Source of the DNA: Apodospora peruviana
Lineage: Eukaryota; Ascomycota; Sordariomycetes; Sordariales; Lasiosphaeriaceae
Direction: 5' to 3'
Assembly: GCA_033439685.1 (NCBI GenBank)
Contig: JAUEDM010000005.1
Coordinates: forward strand, 3,844,001-3,908,000
Length of the DNA: 64,000 nt
Notes under the pieces: generated by a model
The model's database searches: none
Told to the model about the DNA's origin: nothing
The model's input: only the letters and a program-made list of their open reading frames with translations
Shown here: piece after piece, positions 35,862-47,287 of the stretch
How positions within the stretch are numbered: position 1 is the stretch's first letter
Layout of the letters: each line of letters starts with the position of its first letter
Program-made: the position numbers and the translations under genes

Positions 35862-36700
35862 CTAAAACTTCCTCTTAAACTTCAGCTCCTCAATATCAGC
35901 AACACTCTCAACCCTCACCCTCGAGCTCCGAATCTCTGGCCTGCCCAAAATCTGCTCATAAACACCCGCAAACTCACTTGCAGGCGTGACCCCATGCTGC
36001 GCCGCAAGTTCATCAACCTCGACCCGAAACGCGAGATAAATCTCATTGAAACGGACATTAGTCGTCTCGTTCTCCCGACTCGCGGCCGTGCAGAACGAAA
36101 ACAGCGCGCCTTGCGGAATAGCGGGAACCGGCATGAGCGCGATGTCGCCCTGCGCGCCGGTGCAGCTCGTCCAGGTGGTCTCTCTCCCCTGTTCGAGTAA
36201 ATAAGGAATAGCTTCTCGGTAGGCGACTTCTCTTTATCAGCAACCTGCGAACCAACCAAGGGAAATGGGACGTACAAAAATTGGCTTCGAACGAGAGGTT
36301 CATGTTCCGCCGCAACATCTCGGTCGTGATTTCCGTTAGCGGGATAGCGTTGTAATCGCCGCCGACTAATTACCCAAGTTTAGTGTCAGGTGGACAAGTA
36401 GGTATGGGTACGGTATAAGAAGAACCGACCGCAGGAGAACACATGTTGAAAACCCGGCAGCTTGCCAGCGCGGACTTGGTCGACGACGCCCCGAACACCG
36501 GTCTCGGAGGTGACATCGGCCTTGACGAAAGTGATTCCATCAAAGGACAACGATGGGATGTTGGCGATGTGTGTGCGGAGCTTGTCGGCCGAGGTCTGGT
36601 TCCTGACGATGGCTAGGACCTTGCGTCCTGATCGCAGGGCAGAGATGACTGCCGACACGCCGATGTTGCCTGTTGCTCCGACTACTAGGACAGTTTCCAT
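35862..36700 (-). CDS. NmrA-like NAD(P)-binding protein
   Basis: Three exons: 36700-36430, 36365-36276 and 36226-35862, giving 241 residues. VVGATGNIG at residues 6-14 is the dinucleotide loop. Splicing gives HVFSCVGGDYNAIPLTEITTEMLRRNMNLSFEANF, then FAYREAIPYLLEQGRETTWTSCTGAQGDIALMP, a continuous SDR/NmrA-like sequence. It is short for the family and resembles fungal proteins annotated as NAD(P)-binding or atypical SDR. It lacks an obvious YxxxK pair in the usual place, although AYREA follows the second junction. Function is not assignable beyond dinucleotide binding. Frame phases agree at both introns. Confidence 0.83.
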
Positions 36701-37352
36701 GTTGTTGCCGTTATCTGGGATTGAATATGTCTGGGATGCGAAGAAAGAAGAAGAAGCGATGTCCAGCTGAAGATTGTTCCTTTCTCTTTCAAGTTGGGAT
36801 CTTGTCGTGTTTAATACTTATGCTTCTCGTCGTATCTGACAACTTATTCTCGGACCTGGTTTAGAACTTGTGATATATTTGATACAAGTCTATTGGTCCG
36901 TTCTAACTAATACTCGGGTCATGATGGACTGCGATATCAACACCGTGTAACACCCGTATTGGCACGGCGGCCGCCTGGGTGACCAGATCAAAAGGGGTGG
37001 GTGGGAGGTTACTAACAGTCTTTGGTGTAACTGCCCGCAGAGGCTGTTAATGTCTCCAGTCACCACCTGTTCCCCAAGCTTACAAATTTCGACAGCCGCT
37101 TTCAGTGGTGGCCGACTTGGCATTCGATATGGCACTTGGAAACGATGCAATGACAAATGGCTCTCGGGCTTTAGCTAAACGCGAGCTCGAGGCGATGACA
37201 AATTCTTGGCGTACACTTGAATATACGCGCATTATCATTGACAAATCAAGTTCCTAACAAACCCTCCACAATCCAACATAATATTTTCAATCGGCGGTAC
37301 CCAGTCATGTTTTAGCTTGCCCAGCATCATGAACCTCAACGGCCATCGCTAC
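36701..37352. other. Intergenic
   Basis: About 650 bp upstream of the NmrA-like gene and downstream of the F-box gene. No gene or structured element is seen. Confidence 0.5.
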
Positions 37353-39421
37353 CTAGTCCGAGATATTATAATCCAGCAGCGGGCTAACCGGCAACGCCTG
37401 GAGTGCATCCCGGTTCCGCTCGATAATCGCGGCCCAGTCGTGCGTGCTGGGATCCGCTTCGGTGGGCAAGAATATGCTCCAGTTGGCATTACGCCCAGGA
37501 TACCTCCAGGACTCGACGGCGGGTACTTCTTCTGCCGCCGGTATGTGTTGTTCTCTGCGACGACACAGAAACATGTTGTCACATTGGAAGGAAGATGACG
37601 TGGGGTCACCTCTGAAGGCGACGTTCCTGCCGTGCCCAAAATCTCCGCATGCGATGACCTGCAGAGAAGGTATGCCCTGCGGCCCGAACGCCCAGTCTGC
37701 CAGGTCGCGCAGCTCGGGACGAATAGGCTGCCACGGGGTGTTGGCGCGGAATCGAGACGGAGGGTCATCGACATTGGAAATAATAGGAGCGATACTGTTG
37801 TCAGGCGACTCGAAAAACCAGGACCCTTGATACCTCTGTTCTTCGGTCTGGCGGATGTGCAGTACCTTAAGAGAGCTCTGCGTCGTGGTGGCCGTCGTTG
37901 AAAATGGAAGGAGGATACGGATCTGCAATGTCCCGCGCGCGGTGGGTGATAAGCAAATAATGTCTGGGAAGGAAGGAAAAAAAGGGATTTCAACTTTACC
38001 ATAATCCACGAAACACAGGACAGGCCGAGGCACTCCAGGTTGGGAATGCTCGTGAGCGGGTTACTGTCTTCCAACTCTCCGATTTCCTCCGGCAAGAGAC
38101 CGAGATTAGGCAGCTCTTCTTCAAGGACGCCAATTGAATCGTCGTTGGTCCACGCCTGAAGGTGATGCACAAACCGTCTGAGGGTAGCGCCGTGTCTCGA
38201 AATGGTCTGTTTCCAGACTGCGGGCGTCATCGTGCGATCGGTGATCCCAAAGAACAGCTCCTCGAGACCCTCAAATGCGTTGAGGAACGGGACAAGGATG
38301 CTGGAGTGCTCATCAGTCACGAGGTACCCGTATTCGCCTCGGACGTCGCCATGGTCGTGAATTTCCAAGGTCGACAGCTTAATTGGCAATCCGGAATTCA
38401 TGATCTCGCCGAGAAAACATGTCCACCCGGGGCACTTGCGAAGGGTCAGTGACTTTATCCCACTGAAGTCGAACCCGCGAGCCAGGTGAGCCGTGACCGG
38501 CACTGAGGCGAGAGAAAGCACCCGGAGGTCGGGCAGTAAGCGAGTGATGCCGCTGGGAACCTCTTCGGTAAGCGCCAACCCGTTCTCTTTCCCTTTGGAT
38601 GCTAAAATGTGCTCAAGCGCCGAGGCATTTCCTAGCACTTCCATTTCGAAGAAGTGCTCCTTGGATAACCTCTCGTCGGCGTCATCACGTTCTGGATAAT
38701 ACTGATCTCTGAATCTCCACCAGTCGACGAAATCAAGTTGTAGGTGCTGCAGATGAGAGCGGTTATTGCGGATTGCGGTGGAGATGGCAGAGACATTGTC
38801 CACTCTTGGGGCTCTCCAGCAGAGTTTTCGAAGATCGCGAAATGCCCAGAGGTTGGGGTGGTCCCAGATCATGCAGCCACCAGTTGTAGTCAGGCTGAGA
38901 GATCGAAGCTGCGGCTGTCGCTCCGCCAGACGCCCGTGCCGGCCCAGAACTGGCCCGGGTATACACGTCCCAAGATCCCAGCTGGTCAAGTTGTCAGTCG
39001 AGACTAACTTAGATAATCAGGGCAAACCTCCCACCCACCTGAACTCCAATAAACGACGAGCAGGGATCACATCTATTATGGACAACGCGTTATCTCTGAG
39101 ACGAGCATATTTTGAGCTCCCAGCCGACTCCACGTCAATCTTATGGGGACATCGGTCGGCGCTGTTGTTCTCGAATGTCGAATGGAAGTTAAGACGTGTT
39201 GCTAACCGAAACGCTGGGAGGTCCGGCGAGAAGATGGGTTTCTCCTTAAACTGCCACAAGGCCCGTTCGGAGGAGGGCGAGAGGTCGAGGGAATTCCATA
39301 GGGTCCTCGCGACGGCGACGTGTGTCGCCTTGTTGACAAGTGACAGCGACTTCAGGTCCTTTTTCCTGGGCAGCTCCTGCGCAACCATATCAAAGACCTC
39401 TTGGGGTAATTTGGCCAACAT
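37353..39421 (-). CDS. F-box protein with LRR-like region
   Basis: Three exons: 39421-39039, 38981-38000 and 37922-37353, giving 644 residues. I chose Met 39421 because it opens directly on the F-box (MLAKLPQEVFDMVAQELPRKKDLKSLSLVNKATH); an in-frame Met at 39613 would add 64 unconserved residues. Leu-rich segments recur afterwards (LRSLSLTT, LQHLQLDF, LRVLSLASV, IKSLTLRKCP, LSTLEIHD, LEELFFG, LECLGLSCVSW, LKVLHIRQ), consistent with a degenerate leucine-rich repeat solenoid. Junctions: LLEF|SWDLGTC and VSWIM|IRILLPF. Such proteins act as substrate adaptors for SCF ubiquitin ligases. The target is unknown; fungal F-box/LRR genes of this kind are numerous and evolve quickly. Confidence 0.82.
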
Positions 39422-39849
39422 CTTGACGGTATTTGGTGCGACGAGGAAAAATTGTTGCGAATCGGCGTTGAGTCCAGGGCGGCGCGGGGTCTCAACACTT
39501 TTCAGTTGATTCTGAATCGAAGGGGTATGCAGCCAGCTAAAACCAGCCAGCCTGTCACCGCTGGCGGCGGCCCGAGATGCGGCCCGGTGTTGTTGGGTGG
39601 CTGAGTTATACATTCCAAGGATCTAAGCCACAACACGTTCCTTGGGTCCAATCAATCAAATGTGGCTTCTGAATTTCTCTTGGCACAGCGGAGATATGGG
39701 AGCGTTTTCACCATCTCTACGTGCCGGGAGAATTATATTTCTCTGGTTAATTGATAAGAAGAATATGGACCATCAAGCCGTGAGATTCCATGTTTCATAC
39801 GCCCGTGTCTCTCAGGAAATTTCAATTGGTTGGATAACATGGGAAACGC
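39422..39849. other. Upstream of F-box gene
   Basis: This is the presumed promoter and 5' UTR of the F-box gene. An in-frame minus-strand extension up to 39613 is open but looks non-coding. Confidence 0.45.
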
Positions 39850-40240
39850 CGGAGGGTGGTGGAGGGCCGCGAGACCCCCCTCCTCGGCGTCTTCGTCGTC
39901 GTCATCGAGCTCCTCTACCAAGTTAGAGAAAGTGACCTTCTTGGTCTTCTCTCTCTATCTACGCTTAGCGTCTAATTACTAAGTCTTAGCTAAAAGTATA
40001 ACAAAAGGGGTTTAGGGTAAATAACTGACTGTTTACCCTCGTTATCTTCTTCTTCTTCGTTTCATCATCCTCCTCCTCCTCGTTATTATCCTCCTCTCTT
40101 TTTTTCTCCTTTTTCTTTCTTTTTCTCTTCCCCCGCCCCCCTCACTACCTCCTAATCCGTTTATAGATCTTCTTCCGCCGCGCCCGCCGCGCCGCTTTCC
40201 TCCGCGTTTGGGTCCCCTTCGTCCTCTCCGGGCTAATTAT
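39850..40240 (-). pseudogene. Decayed charged coding-like sequence
   Basis: The minus strand encodes strings typical of a charged nuclear or transposon-tail protein, broken by stops: a basic block with RRKAARRARRKKIYKRIRR (about 40150-40220), a K/E block with EEDNNEEEEEDDE (about 40030-40140), and an acidic block VEELDDDDEDAEEGG (about 39870-39921). Frames and stops do not make one gene. On the plus strand this is a long polypyrimidine stretch. Low-complexity DNA could also give this picture by chance, so I hold it loosely. Confidence 0.3.
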
Positions 40241-40248
40241 ATCCCAAG

Positions 40249-40325
40249 CAAGTTGTGGGCGGCCGTTTAGAAAATCCAGAACAAGTCGTAGGTGGCCGTT
40301 CAGAGAATCCCGAGCAAGTCGCGGG
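40249..40325. repeat. 33 bp in-frame tandem repeat
   Basis: Units start at 40249, 40282 and 40315 (partial). The plus strand reads QVVGGRLENPE, QVVGGRSENPE, QVAG without a stop. Differences between units are mostly transitions. Confidence 0.75.
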
Positions 40326-40503
40326 CTGCGAACTTGGTGGATTATGATCAGTCAAGAGTATTTGGGCCCATCTTGGTTCCTTGATTTTCCCATCCAGTCT
40401 TGGGAAATTTAGGTTTCACTGACCTCAGAAGGTCGACTCATACTGAGGCAGTACAAAGGCTTTTCACCGGTTTCTCGGGAAATCCCGTGTAATTAGCTAG
40501 TAG

Positions 40504-40629
40504 TGTCGAATGCAGGTTCGAATTTGATACATCCGACGAGATGACGGACGGATGTCCAAGTTCGTAAAGTACGGGGGAGTCCAAGTGCGTCCTCTATCAT
40601 CTTGTACTCTGTCTTCTATTGATATTACA
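40504..40629. mobile_element. Possible LTR remnant
   Basis: A 126 bp block begins TGTCGAATGCAGG and ends GATATTACA, so it has TGT...ACA ends, with a CTTGTACTCTGTC tract before the right end as in many retroelement LTRs. I see no target-site duplication and no intact internal region, and no second copy in the window. The call rests only on ends and general style. Confidence 0.25.
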
Positions 40630-41150
40630 ACCAATCTGGCGAAGATATGACTGTTAGAAGGAGCTTAGTCTCCTTCTGATCGTCATCGTCTTTCAGCTTA
40701 ATCATTTGTCCCTTAGCGTCCTGGACGGTGTTGAGGAGCTGCTTCTCTGCTCGGCAACTCTAACTGCATCAACCTGACTTGGTCCGTCGCTTGTGGCTTC
40801 CTTGGTCTCCACCACTTTGGTATTTATTTGTACTAGCTGGTTGATTCGTGCCTCCGTCAACGGGCTCATAACTTGCTGGCCGTTGGCTCGTTTTTCTCAT
40901 GTAGGTCTTCTAACCATTTTGTCGTTTCTTGTGCACCTCAACATGCTTCCTGGCTGGCTATTTGGCTGAAGTGGCCTCATTATGGAGACTTCTTGCCGGA
41001 CTCCTTCTCGTGCATCAGGAGGAAATGCAGGGGCTTGGCCAGTCCGCAGCATCTCAACTTTTGAGTTGAAGTCTATTGTCATTGCTGTGGGGCAGTTGGT
41101 AGAGCATGAGATTGCTAGGGACCTGAGAGTTATGATATGAAGGACAGTAT
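40630..41150 (-). pseudogene. Decayed coding relic of unknown family
   Basis: The minus strand carries coding-like pieces in succession but in different frames: a short stretch with KWLEDLHEKNEPTASKL, then MSPLTEARINQLVQINTKVV, then AEKQLLNTVQDAKGQMIKLK ending SSPDWL and a TAA near 40630. The pieces look like one coiled-coil-rich protein broken by at least two frame changes. It abuts the LTR-like block. The family is not recognised. Confidence 0.35.
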
Positions 41151-44100
41151 CCACATCATGGAAGACAAGATTCGCACAGATTCAAGCGTCGAAGTTGTGC
41201 AGTAAAACGGACGAATACCGTTAGATGAGGCCTTTCAAGTTCTCCCAAGTACTAATCCCGATCCCGACACTAACTACGTAGAGCAGCGCGAGACCGCTGC
41301 CGATATAACTCGGAGAAACATGACGTCCGACAGACGTTTAATGTGTATTGTTATGAGAGGAAGACTGGATAGAACAAGATATGGCACATGGCCATGGTCT
41401 AGGGTGTCGGCAGGCTGAAGAACTTTAATACAAACGATGATACAGCGATATGTGAGTTTATAAATGGAAAGGGTCCAAGGGGGGCCGGCATTCTTCCCTG
41501 CCCTTTTCCTTCACAGCCTGAGATCCGCCACGATCCAACGGGCTGGGAGTACGTCATGATCCAACTCGAATAGCGGCATTTTGAAATAGGGATCCGATTG
41601 AGGGAAGTCGATATTCGAAAGAGAATAACAATCTCTCGTCTTGGGAAGGATCTTCCACTCGTTGTTCTCGCAAATCATTTCCGTACAAGCGGGAAGTAAA
41701 AAAGGTTTGCGCCTTAGCAGGGCTTTACCGGCATCTTTCTGTTCCTCCTCCAAGGCTTGAAGTTGCACTGACTGCATAAAAGCCGCATAAAAACTATGTC
41801 AGATTCCAGAATCCAGAGAGTCAGGACCAATTCGGTATTGAAGTTGCCACAAGTAATACTCGGATTCCAAAGCTGTTGTATACGAATTTACGATGCTAGC
41901 TTCAGACCCCGCAACAGAGTATCCTACTAAGAAAAAAGTGACCTCCAGATATATCGGCAAGCTCATCCATGTTGGCTTATGACCACCTCCTTCTCCCGCG
42001 AGTCCGCGACAGAATTGCCCGGCGGTTGGCGCGCACTTTCACCCGATGAACATACACGTCCCTGTACTTTAGTTGAACCGATGGCCAGACCTAAATAACC
42101 GCCGCGAACCCCACGCCCAAACTCAATATCGTTTCTCATAAGGAAGTACATGTATGTTGATACATTCTTCTACGGAGTACCACAAACGGACAAAGCAATT
42201 AACATCTCTTCATCCTCTTCTGGTCCCTTTCCAGTCTCTCTGCTACATCATCAACTGGAGTATCACAAAAAGACAAAGCAACCATGCCACCAAGCAACCA
42301 CATCCAGTCTCGTTCAGCCCACAAAAAAAAAAAAAAAAAAAAAAAAAAGCAGAGCATCTGTTCTCTGTTCTCTATAATTCCTCCACCATAATACGCTCGC
42401 CCACCGACGGACATGGTATCCCAACACCGCTCACCAATCCACCAATGCAAGCAAGATCATCCGGCTTTTTCATTTTCCAACCCCGTGACACAAAACGCCG
42501 ACCACGGACTGTCAGGAAACTAGTTACGGGTGATTGGGTACATGTAGATAAAAAGCCCGTCTCCGCGTGATGGCGGTGAGAAGACATGCTGCTATGGCGG
42601 TCGCGATGGCGAGTACTAGCATCAAGTTGACCAACATTATTGTTTTGTGTTCAGTTGGTTGTAGATAATCGTCGTGTTTGTGTGTCAGGTGAAGGGCAAG
42701 TCTAGAACTTTTCAGGGTTGTTGAAGGACTCAAGGAGGGAGGGAGGGAGCCGCTGGCGTGGATGTTGGGCATTCAATACTGGCAACGCACGACTTGGACC
42801 AAGACATGAAGAATTTCACTATTGTCAGGTCTATCCGGAGCCCGGCAGACGGGGGCTGATGAAACTTCCAGTGGAGTCGGGGTCGGATTACGCGAGCGGT
42901 CAGCCCGGCCCGAAGCTACTATTCTAGAAGGTTTTGCTGGCAGCAAAAGTCATCAATGTCAATTGTTGGTGTTCAACAAACGCCATGGTGGGCGGTTATT
43001 ACTTTGGATATAAAGATTGCATTCATGGTTAATCTCATATGATACTATAAACAATGAACCGACCAAACCACCCACCCTTTGGACAACCAAAAGGCGTGGT
43101 TTCATGTCCGAATTAGCATCGAGTGTGCTCCGGGCTCGGGGCTCAGGCCGGCCACAATCCCGTTTCCGGGCAACCATGAACCCGAAAAGTCGAGGAGCGA
43201 AGGTTCGCCGCAGACCATAATTAGCAGGTGCTCACCAGATGTAAACTGCAATTTACCGATTCCGTCAGCATTCTCCTGAAATTGTTGCAAAGCTTGTTGT
43301 AATCTGCCCTTTCGCGGACGGACTGAGATATTGAGTCGATCTCGATCCTCCGTTTGGCTGGGAAACTTGGGAGACAGCTGCAAACGCTGTTAAATAGAGC
43401 TCATATCCTTCCACTTTCGAATTTTGGACATGTTCTCGTTGCGAGCAGGTGTCTATGGAAGGGACTGTCCCGCATGGTATGGCGACCAACCGCTCTCGGC
43501 CAGGTCGGGTCGTCATGGTTTGTGATGGCGGAAGTCCAAGTTGGGACATGAGGATCGCCGGTGAATGCTGCCAAGAATGACGGTTGGTAGCTTGGAAGAG
43601 AGGAGAGAAACAGTTAGGAGCGTGGTCCGGACTCGGAAATCGCCGCAGCAGGCAACAGTTCGCACAAGCCTGTCGTCAGAGTGGAGTTGATTTGTTGGGA
43701 TACGGATAACACTCGCCAATACCTTATCGAGATACCATACCGCACGGCACGCCTCAGCAGGTACCTTGTCATTTCAAGTCGATCATATCCCTTCTGGTTT
43801 TTGAGCCAGAATAAGTTCTCAAGGCGCCGAAGTTGGTTGTTACTTGCTGTGCTGTTGTGACGATGTGAGCTTGGACTCAACTTGAAGAAATCAAAGACAG
43901 TTAGTGTTGGGGAATTTGAATGTTTTTTTCTCTTGATTGCCTGAATCTCCTAGTGATTTGTTAGACTGGTTGAATTTTGATGGAGGGCGTCCATTGACTT
44001 CGTACCTAGATAGGCCTTTGGCCTTCTGACCTAAATCCATAAGGTGGTTGTTTCCAACATTTTTCCTTTCCCAGCACTTTTAATTTGACTTCCACGATGC

Positions 44101-44156
44101 TGTTCCTCGTAGCACTCCCCAGTAAGTAGATGTATCCTAGATACTACACCATCACG
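41151..44156. other. Gene-poor stretch, about 3 kb
   Basis: Contains an 88-residue minus-strand frame at 41511-41777 (charged, no motif), an A26 run at 42323-42348, a short minus-strand frame near 42524-42672 with one membrane segment, and coding-like minus-strand pieces at 43102-43549 (for example LQQALQQFQENADGIG) in two frames that may be another relic. None supports a gene call. Confidence 0.4.
42323..42348. repeat. A26 homopolymer
   Basis: A run of 26 A on the plus strand, followed by GCAGAGC. It could be a poly(A) scar of a retrotransposed sequence, but I see no matching gene upstream. Confidence 0.8.
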
Positions 44157-45911
44157 CTAATCCTTTATGTCTAATAACTCGAGAGATACTGTTAACTGTT
44201 TCACCCTCCAACTATGCCCACCTCTCTGGAAATTGACATCAGACTCTTCGATTATGACTTCGACGACATGTTTAACACCATGGACTTCCACCTCGGCCGT
44301 GTTCTTCAACTCTATGTCTCGCCCTCGGTCGTCCCTAGTCTGAGTTCTGAAGGTGCCCCAGTCTTCAAACTCCAGTGGACTTCTGGCACGCCAAAACCAC
44401 GCCTTCAAGGCAGAAATGTCGTAACCGTCATAGTTCCAAACGAATGCTTTCGACTTGTCCTGGTTGATGACAATCAAAAGGCGCCTTTCTGCGCCTGGAA
44501 TCGCCGGCGTTACCAAGGCAGCAAAAGCGCCATATTTGCTCCTGGCTGGGAAGAACATTCGCGATTCCCCATCCCAATGCGATTCCGGTCTGGCCCTCCG
44601 AATCTCCTTGATGGTAGTATGATCGAAAGCGTAGACTACATTACGGTAAGGGTTTTGACTCGTCTGAATAATGTCCTGGTTGTCTGGGGACACGAAAAAC
44701 CGGGCTTGGGCAGCTCTGTGCTTTTCGTCTTTGAGTTGGACAACTGTGAGCTGGGGATCTTGTCGAACGAACGAGCCTGGCCCGTACTTTTGCATCTTGA
44801 TCCCAATGGCGACGACCCAAACGTCGCTGTCATTCTGTTCAAACCTGAGTTGTCCGAGTTCCAAAAAATATTCCCAGCATGCGGTGTTATGTTGGCTTGT
44901 CTTGGGGAGCTTGTAGAGAACGCCCTGTACCTGCAACCCCTTTCTTGTGATGCTGTATTCCGAGGCTTCGTCGTACGAGTATCTGTAGTTTATCGTTCTC
45001 CCGGTTGGCTGTCCAATACGACTGGGGATCATCATTCCTCTCTGATCCGAATCCGGGCCCGGGCAGACATGACACTTAAACAAAGCTGGGGATGTCGCGA
45101 AGAGGTCGTATCTCCAACCATTTGACGTGATATCAGCAGCATCTGGCTCCCAGGCAAAGACCGTCAGATCGTCGTTTCGTTGTAAGATTTCTTCCTGCAG
45201 CCGACGGAAGGCCTTATTGCCTTCCCCGTATATCAACGGCATGTTCACGTCAAATATACCAAACAGGCAATATGCCACGTCTTCGACACGTGTCGTATGG
45301 CGCTCTGCAGCCCAGGACATCCTTGCGGCCACCGAGTAGTCAGAGACCGAGCTCAGACCCAGAAGCATGTCCTTTTCGATGCCTGTTATTTCCGATATCT
45401 GCTGGACAAGGGACATCTTAGAGCCTCTCTTTTCCCATGCACTATCATAGAACAGAACATCTGCTGGCGCGATGAGCTCTTGCAAAGTCCAGCCGCGGGT
45501 GAACCATCGGCAATTGGCGAAAGACGCCTCTAGCCTGCTGGTAGAGCCCCGCTGGTCGATCTGTGTCCGCATAGGAGCCCAGTCTGAGAGATGGGCGTAA
45601 CAAACGGTAGCTTGTTTGTACCATCGAAACATGGAATTAATGCTCTCAGTCAATTCGGCACTGCTCCTCTTGTCGATGCAGCATGTGTCGACCCAGACCC
45701 AGTCAATTGGGCTTTCTTCATTCTGGGCAAGAAAGCAAGTCTTCTTGATCTTTTGGTATCCTTCCTTCGTCTCCAGCGAGGGAAGATGTTGTTCCATGTC
45801 CTGGAATGAAACTTCCTCGGAACCCCATGTGTGCGACAAAATGGCGTAGGGCGGCAGCTCCGAGTCAAAGAACTCCTTGAACTCGAGCGTCTTGCTGTTG
45901 ATGAGTCTCAT
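44157..45911 (-). CDS. HET-domain protein (heterokaryon incompatibility type)
   Basis: A single exon of 584 residues. The N-terminus MRLINSKTLEFKEFFDSELPPYAILSHTWG is the canonical opening of HET-domain proteins, followed by IDWVWVDTCCIDKRSSAELTESINSMFRWYKQATVCYAHL and RWFTRGWTLQELIAPADVLFYDSAW. The HET domain thus covers about residues 1-165. A DxAYCLFGIFDVNMPLIYGEG stretch follows, also typical. The remaining C-terminal half has no domain I recognise and no NACHT or WD40 motif. HET domains trigger programmed cell death when fungi of unlike genotype fuse, or in defence-like responses; this copy has no visible defect. A broken STAND-type gene lies 1.4 kb away on the other strand. Confidence 0.92.
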   Translation of the reverse strand: MRLINSKTLEFKEFFDSELPPYAILSHTWGSEEVSFQDMEQHLPSLETKEGYQKIKKTCFLAQNEESPIDWVWVDTCCIDKRSSAELTESINSMFRWYKQATVCYAHLSDWAPMRTQIDQRGSTSRLEASFANCRWFTRGWTLQELIAPADVLFYDSAWEKRGSKMSLVQQISEITGIEKDMLLGLSSVSDYSVAARMSWAAERHTTRVEDVAYCLFGIFDVNMPLIYGEGNKAFRRLQEEILQRNDDLTVFAWEPDAADITSNGWRYDLFATSPALFKCHVCPGPDSDQRGMMIPSRIGQPTGRTINYRYSYDEASEYSITRKGLQVQGVLYKLPKTSQHNTACWEYFLELGQLRFEQNDSDVWVVAIGIKMQKYGPGSFVRQDPQLTVVQLKDEKHRAAQARFFVSPDNQDIIQTSQNPYRNVVYAFDHTTIKEIRRARPESHWDGESRMFFPARSKYGAFAALVTPAIPGAERRLLIVINQDKSKAFVWNYDGYDISALKAWFWRARSPLEFEDWGTFRTQTRDDRGRDIELKNTAEVEVHGVKHVVEVIIEESDVNFQRGGHSWRVKQLTVSLELLDIKD

Positions 45912-47287
45912 TTCCGATCGTGTTGCTTGGTGGACGAATTGAAGAGTCGTGGATTTCAGACGATCGAATGATGGGAAGATGGCGACGGATTGGGAGAGAA
46001 TATCGGTTGAGTGCTGCGAGAGGGGGAAATCGCGGTCGGCGTGGGGAGCTGAAGTCTCTTTTCAGGCAGCGAGCTGTGTCGAGTTCAGTAAATATCACGT
46101 GTAACGCCAAAAATAGTGTTGCGACAACCCGCGATGTGGCTTGATTTGCTCCAATAAGAGCGGCGCTTCGAGGATGGGCTACCTCTGGACTCCGGTGCCT
46201 ACATAATTTTCTGCGAAGGGGAAGACAGGTTGCAAGAAGGAAGAACATCGGGCTATGACCAAAAGGAAATACGCAAGGAGTCCACGAAGCATTGAACCTG
46301 TGTTTGTCCAGGGTGATTGAGGCAGAATGCAACAAAATCAGCTCCAGTCGCTTGAGAGTGCTTCAAGAAGACCCCATCTGGGCCAAGATGCAAAGTCCTT
46401 GTGGCCGTAGAGCCCTAGCCAAACCTGTATGTAACTGAGTGCCGGGTTTTAGAGGTCGATATAATCGATGTTGATTGTTGGCTCGCGAGGCGTGAACACT
46501 TCCTTTCGTCAACATTTTGTGGGACTGCAGTTTCCGAATTGTCCAGATCTATATGCGTTTGCCGGTCCATGAGGTCAGTTCCAGGTTGGCTCTTGGTATG
46601 AGGAGAGTCCGACTTTGAAGAATCGGGAATGTCGCGGATTCTGCAGAAAATTGCAGACAGTCATTTTAAGGCAGGAACTGAAGCCTCTGTCGTCCCCAAG
46701 CAGGAAGGTGCCTAGGGCCAAGACCTTAATAACGGCATGGAGTTGGGAAGTGACGGTCGTCAGCAGACATTGAGTAGGCCCTGTTTCTTGCAGTACCACC
46801 GACTTCGGCTTGCTCTGATCTCTGACTGAGGTCTGAGATTGATTTCCTACTTCAATCGCCAGTTTCGACCAGATATGTCCTGCCAAAAGTCACGACCACC
46901 ACCAGCTCAAAAATCATTTACCGTTGATGGCAGATCAAATAAGAGAAACCACAGAGCACGGAAAGACGCAGCTATGTTGAAACTGGAAGATGGCGTCGAA
47001 AGACAAGGTTGACAGCAACTGTCCTTCCCATCTGACGACAATTCGGGTTCGAGTTTTGGGATAATCGCACAAAGACCAACATTAACCAAATGCTCCAAAT
47101 GAACGAGATCAACTGAATCGGAAGATGTCATCTCAGACACAATCACGTGGACCTGCTGCTATATCCGCATGCTTGATCCGGAACCCGTAGGATAGCTTCG
47201 GTCGCAAACAGAGGCAAGCAGAAGCAATCACGTACGATAACTCATCAATCTCAACACGCCCCAGCGCGCAGTCTGTCTCATCCCAGT
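45912..47287. other. Divergent spacer between HET and STAND-type loci
   Basis: About 1.4 kb with no gene I can support. Short minus-strand frames at 46575-46886 and 46907-47146 have no motif. It presumably holds both promoters. Confidence 0.45.

Noticed and set aside
41085..41160. tRNA-like string GGGGCAGTTGGTAGAGC
   Set aside because: The D-stem does not pair and there is no T-arm (GGTTCGA-type box) at the right distance.
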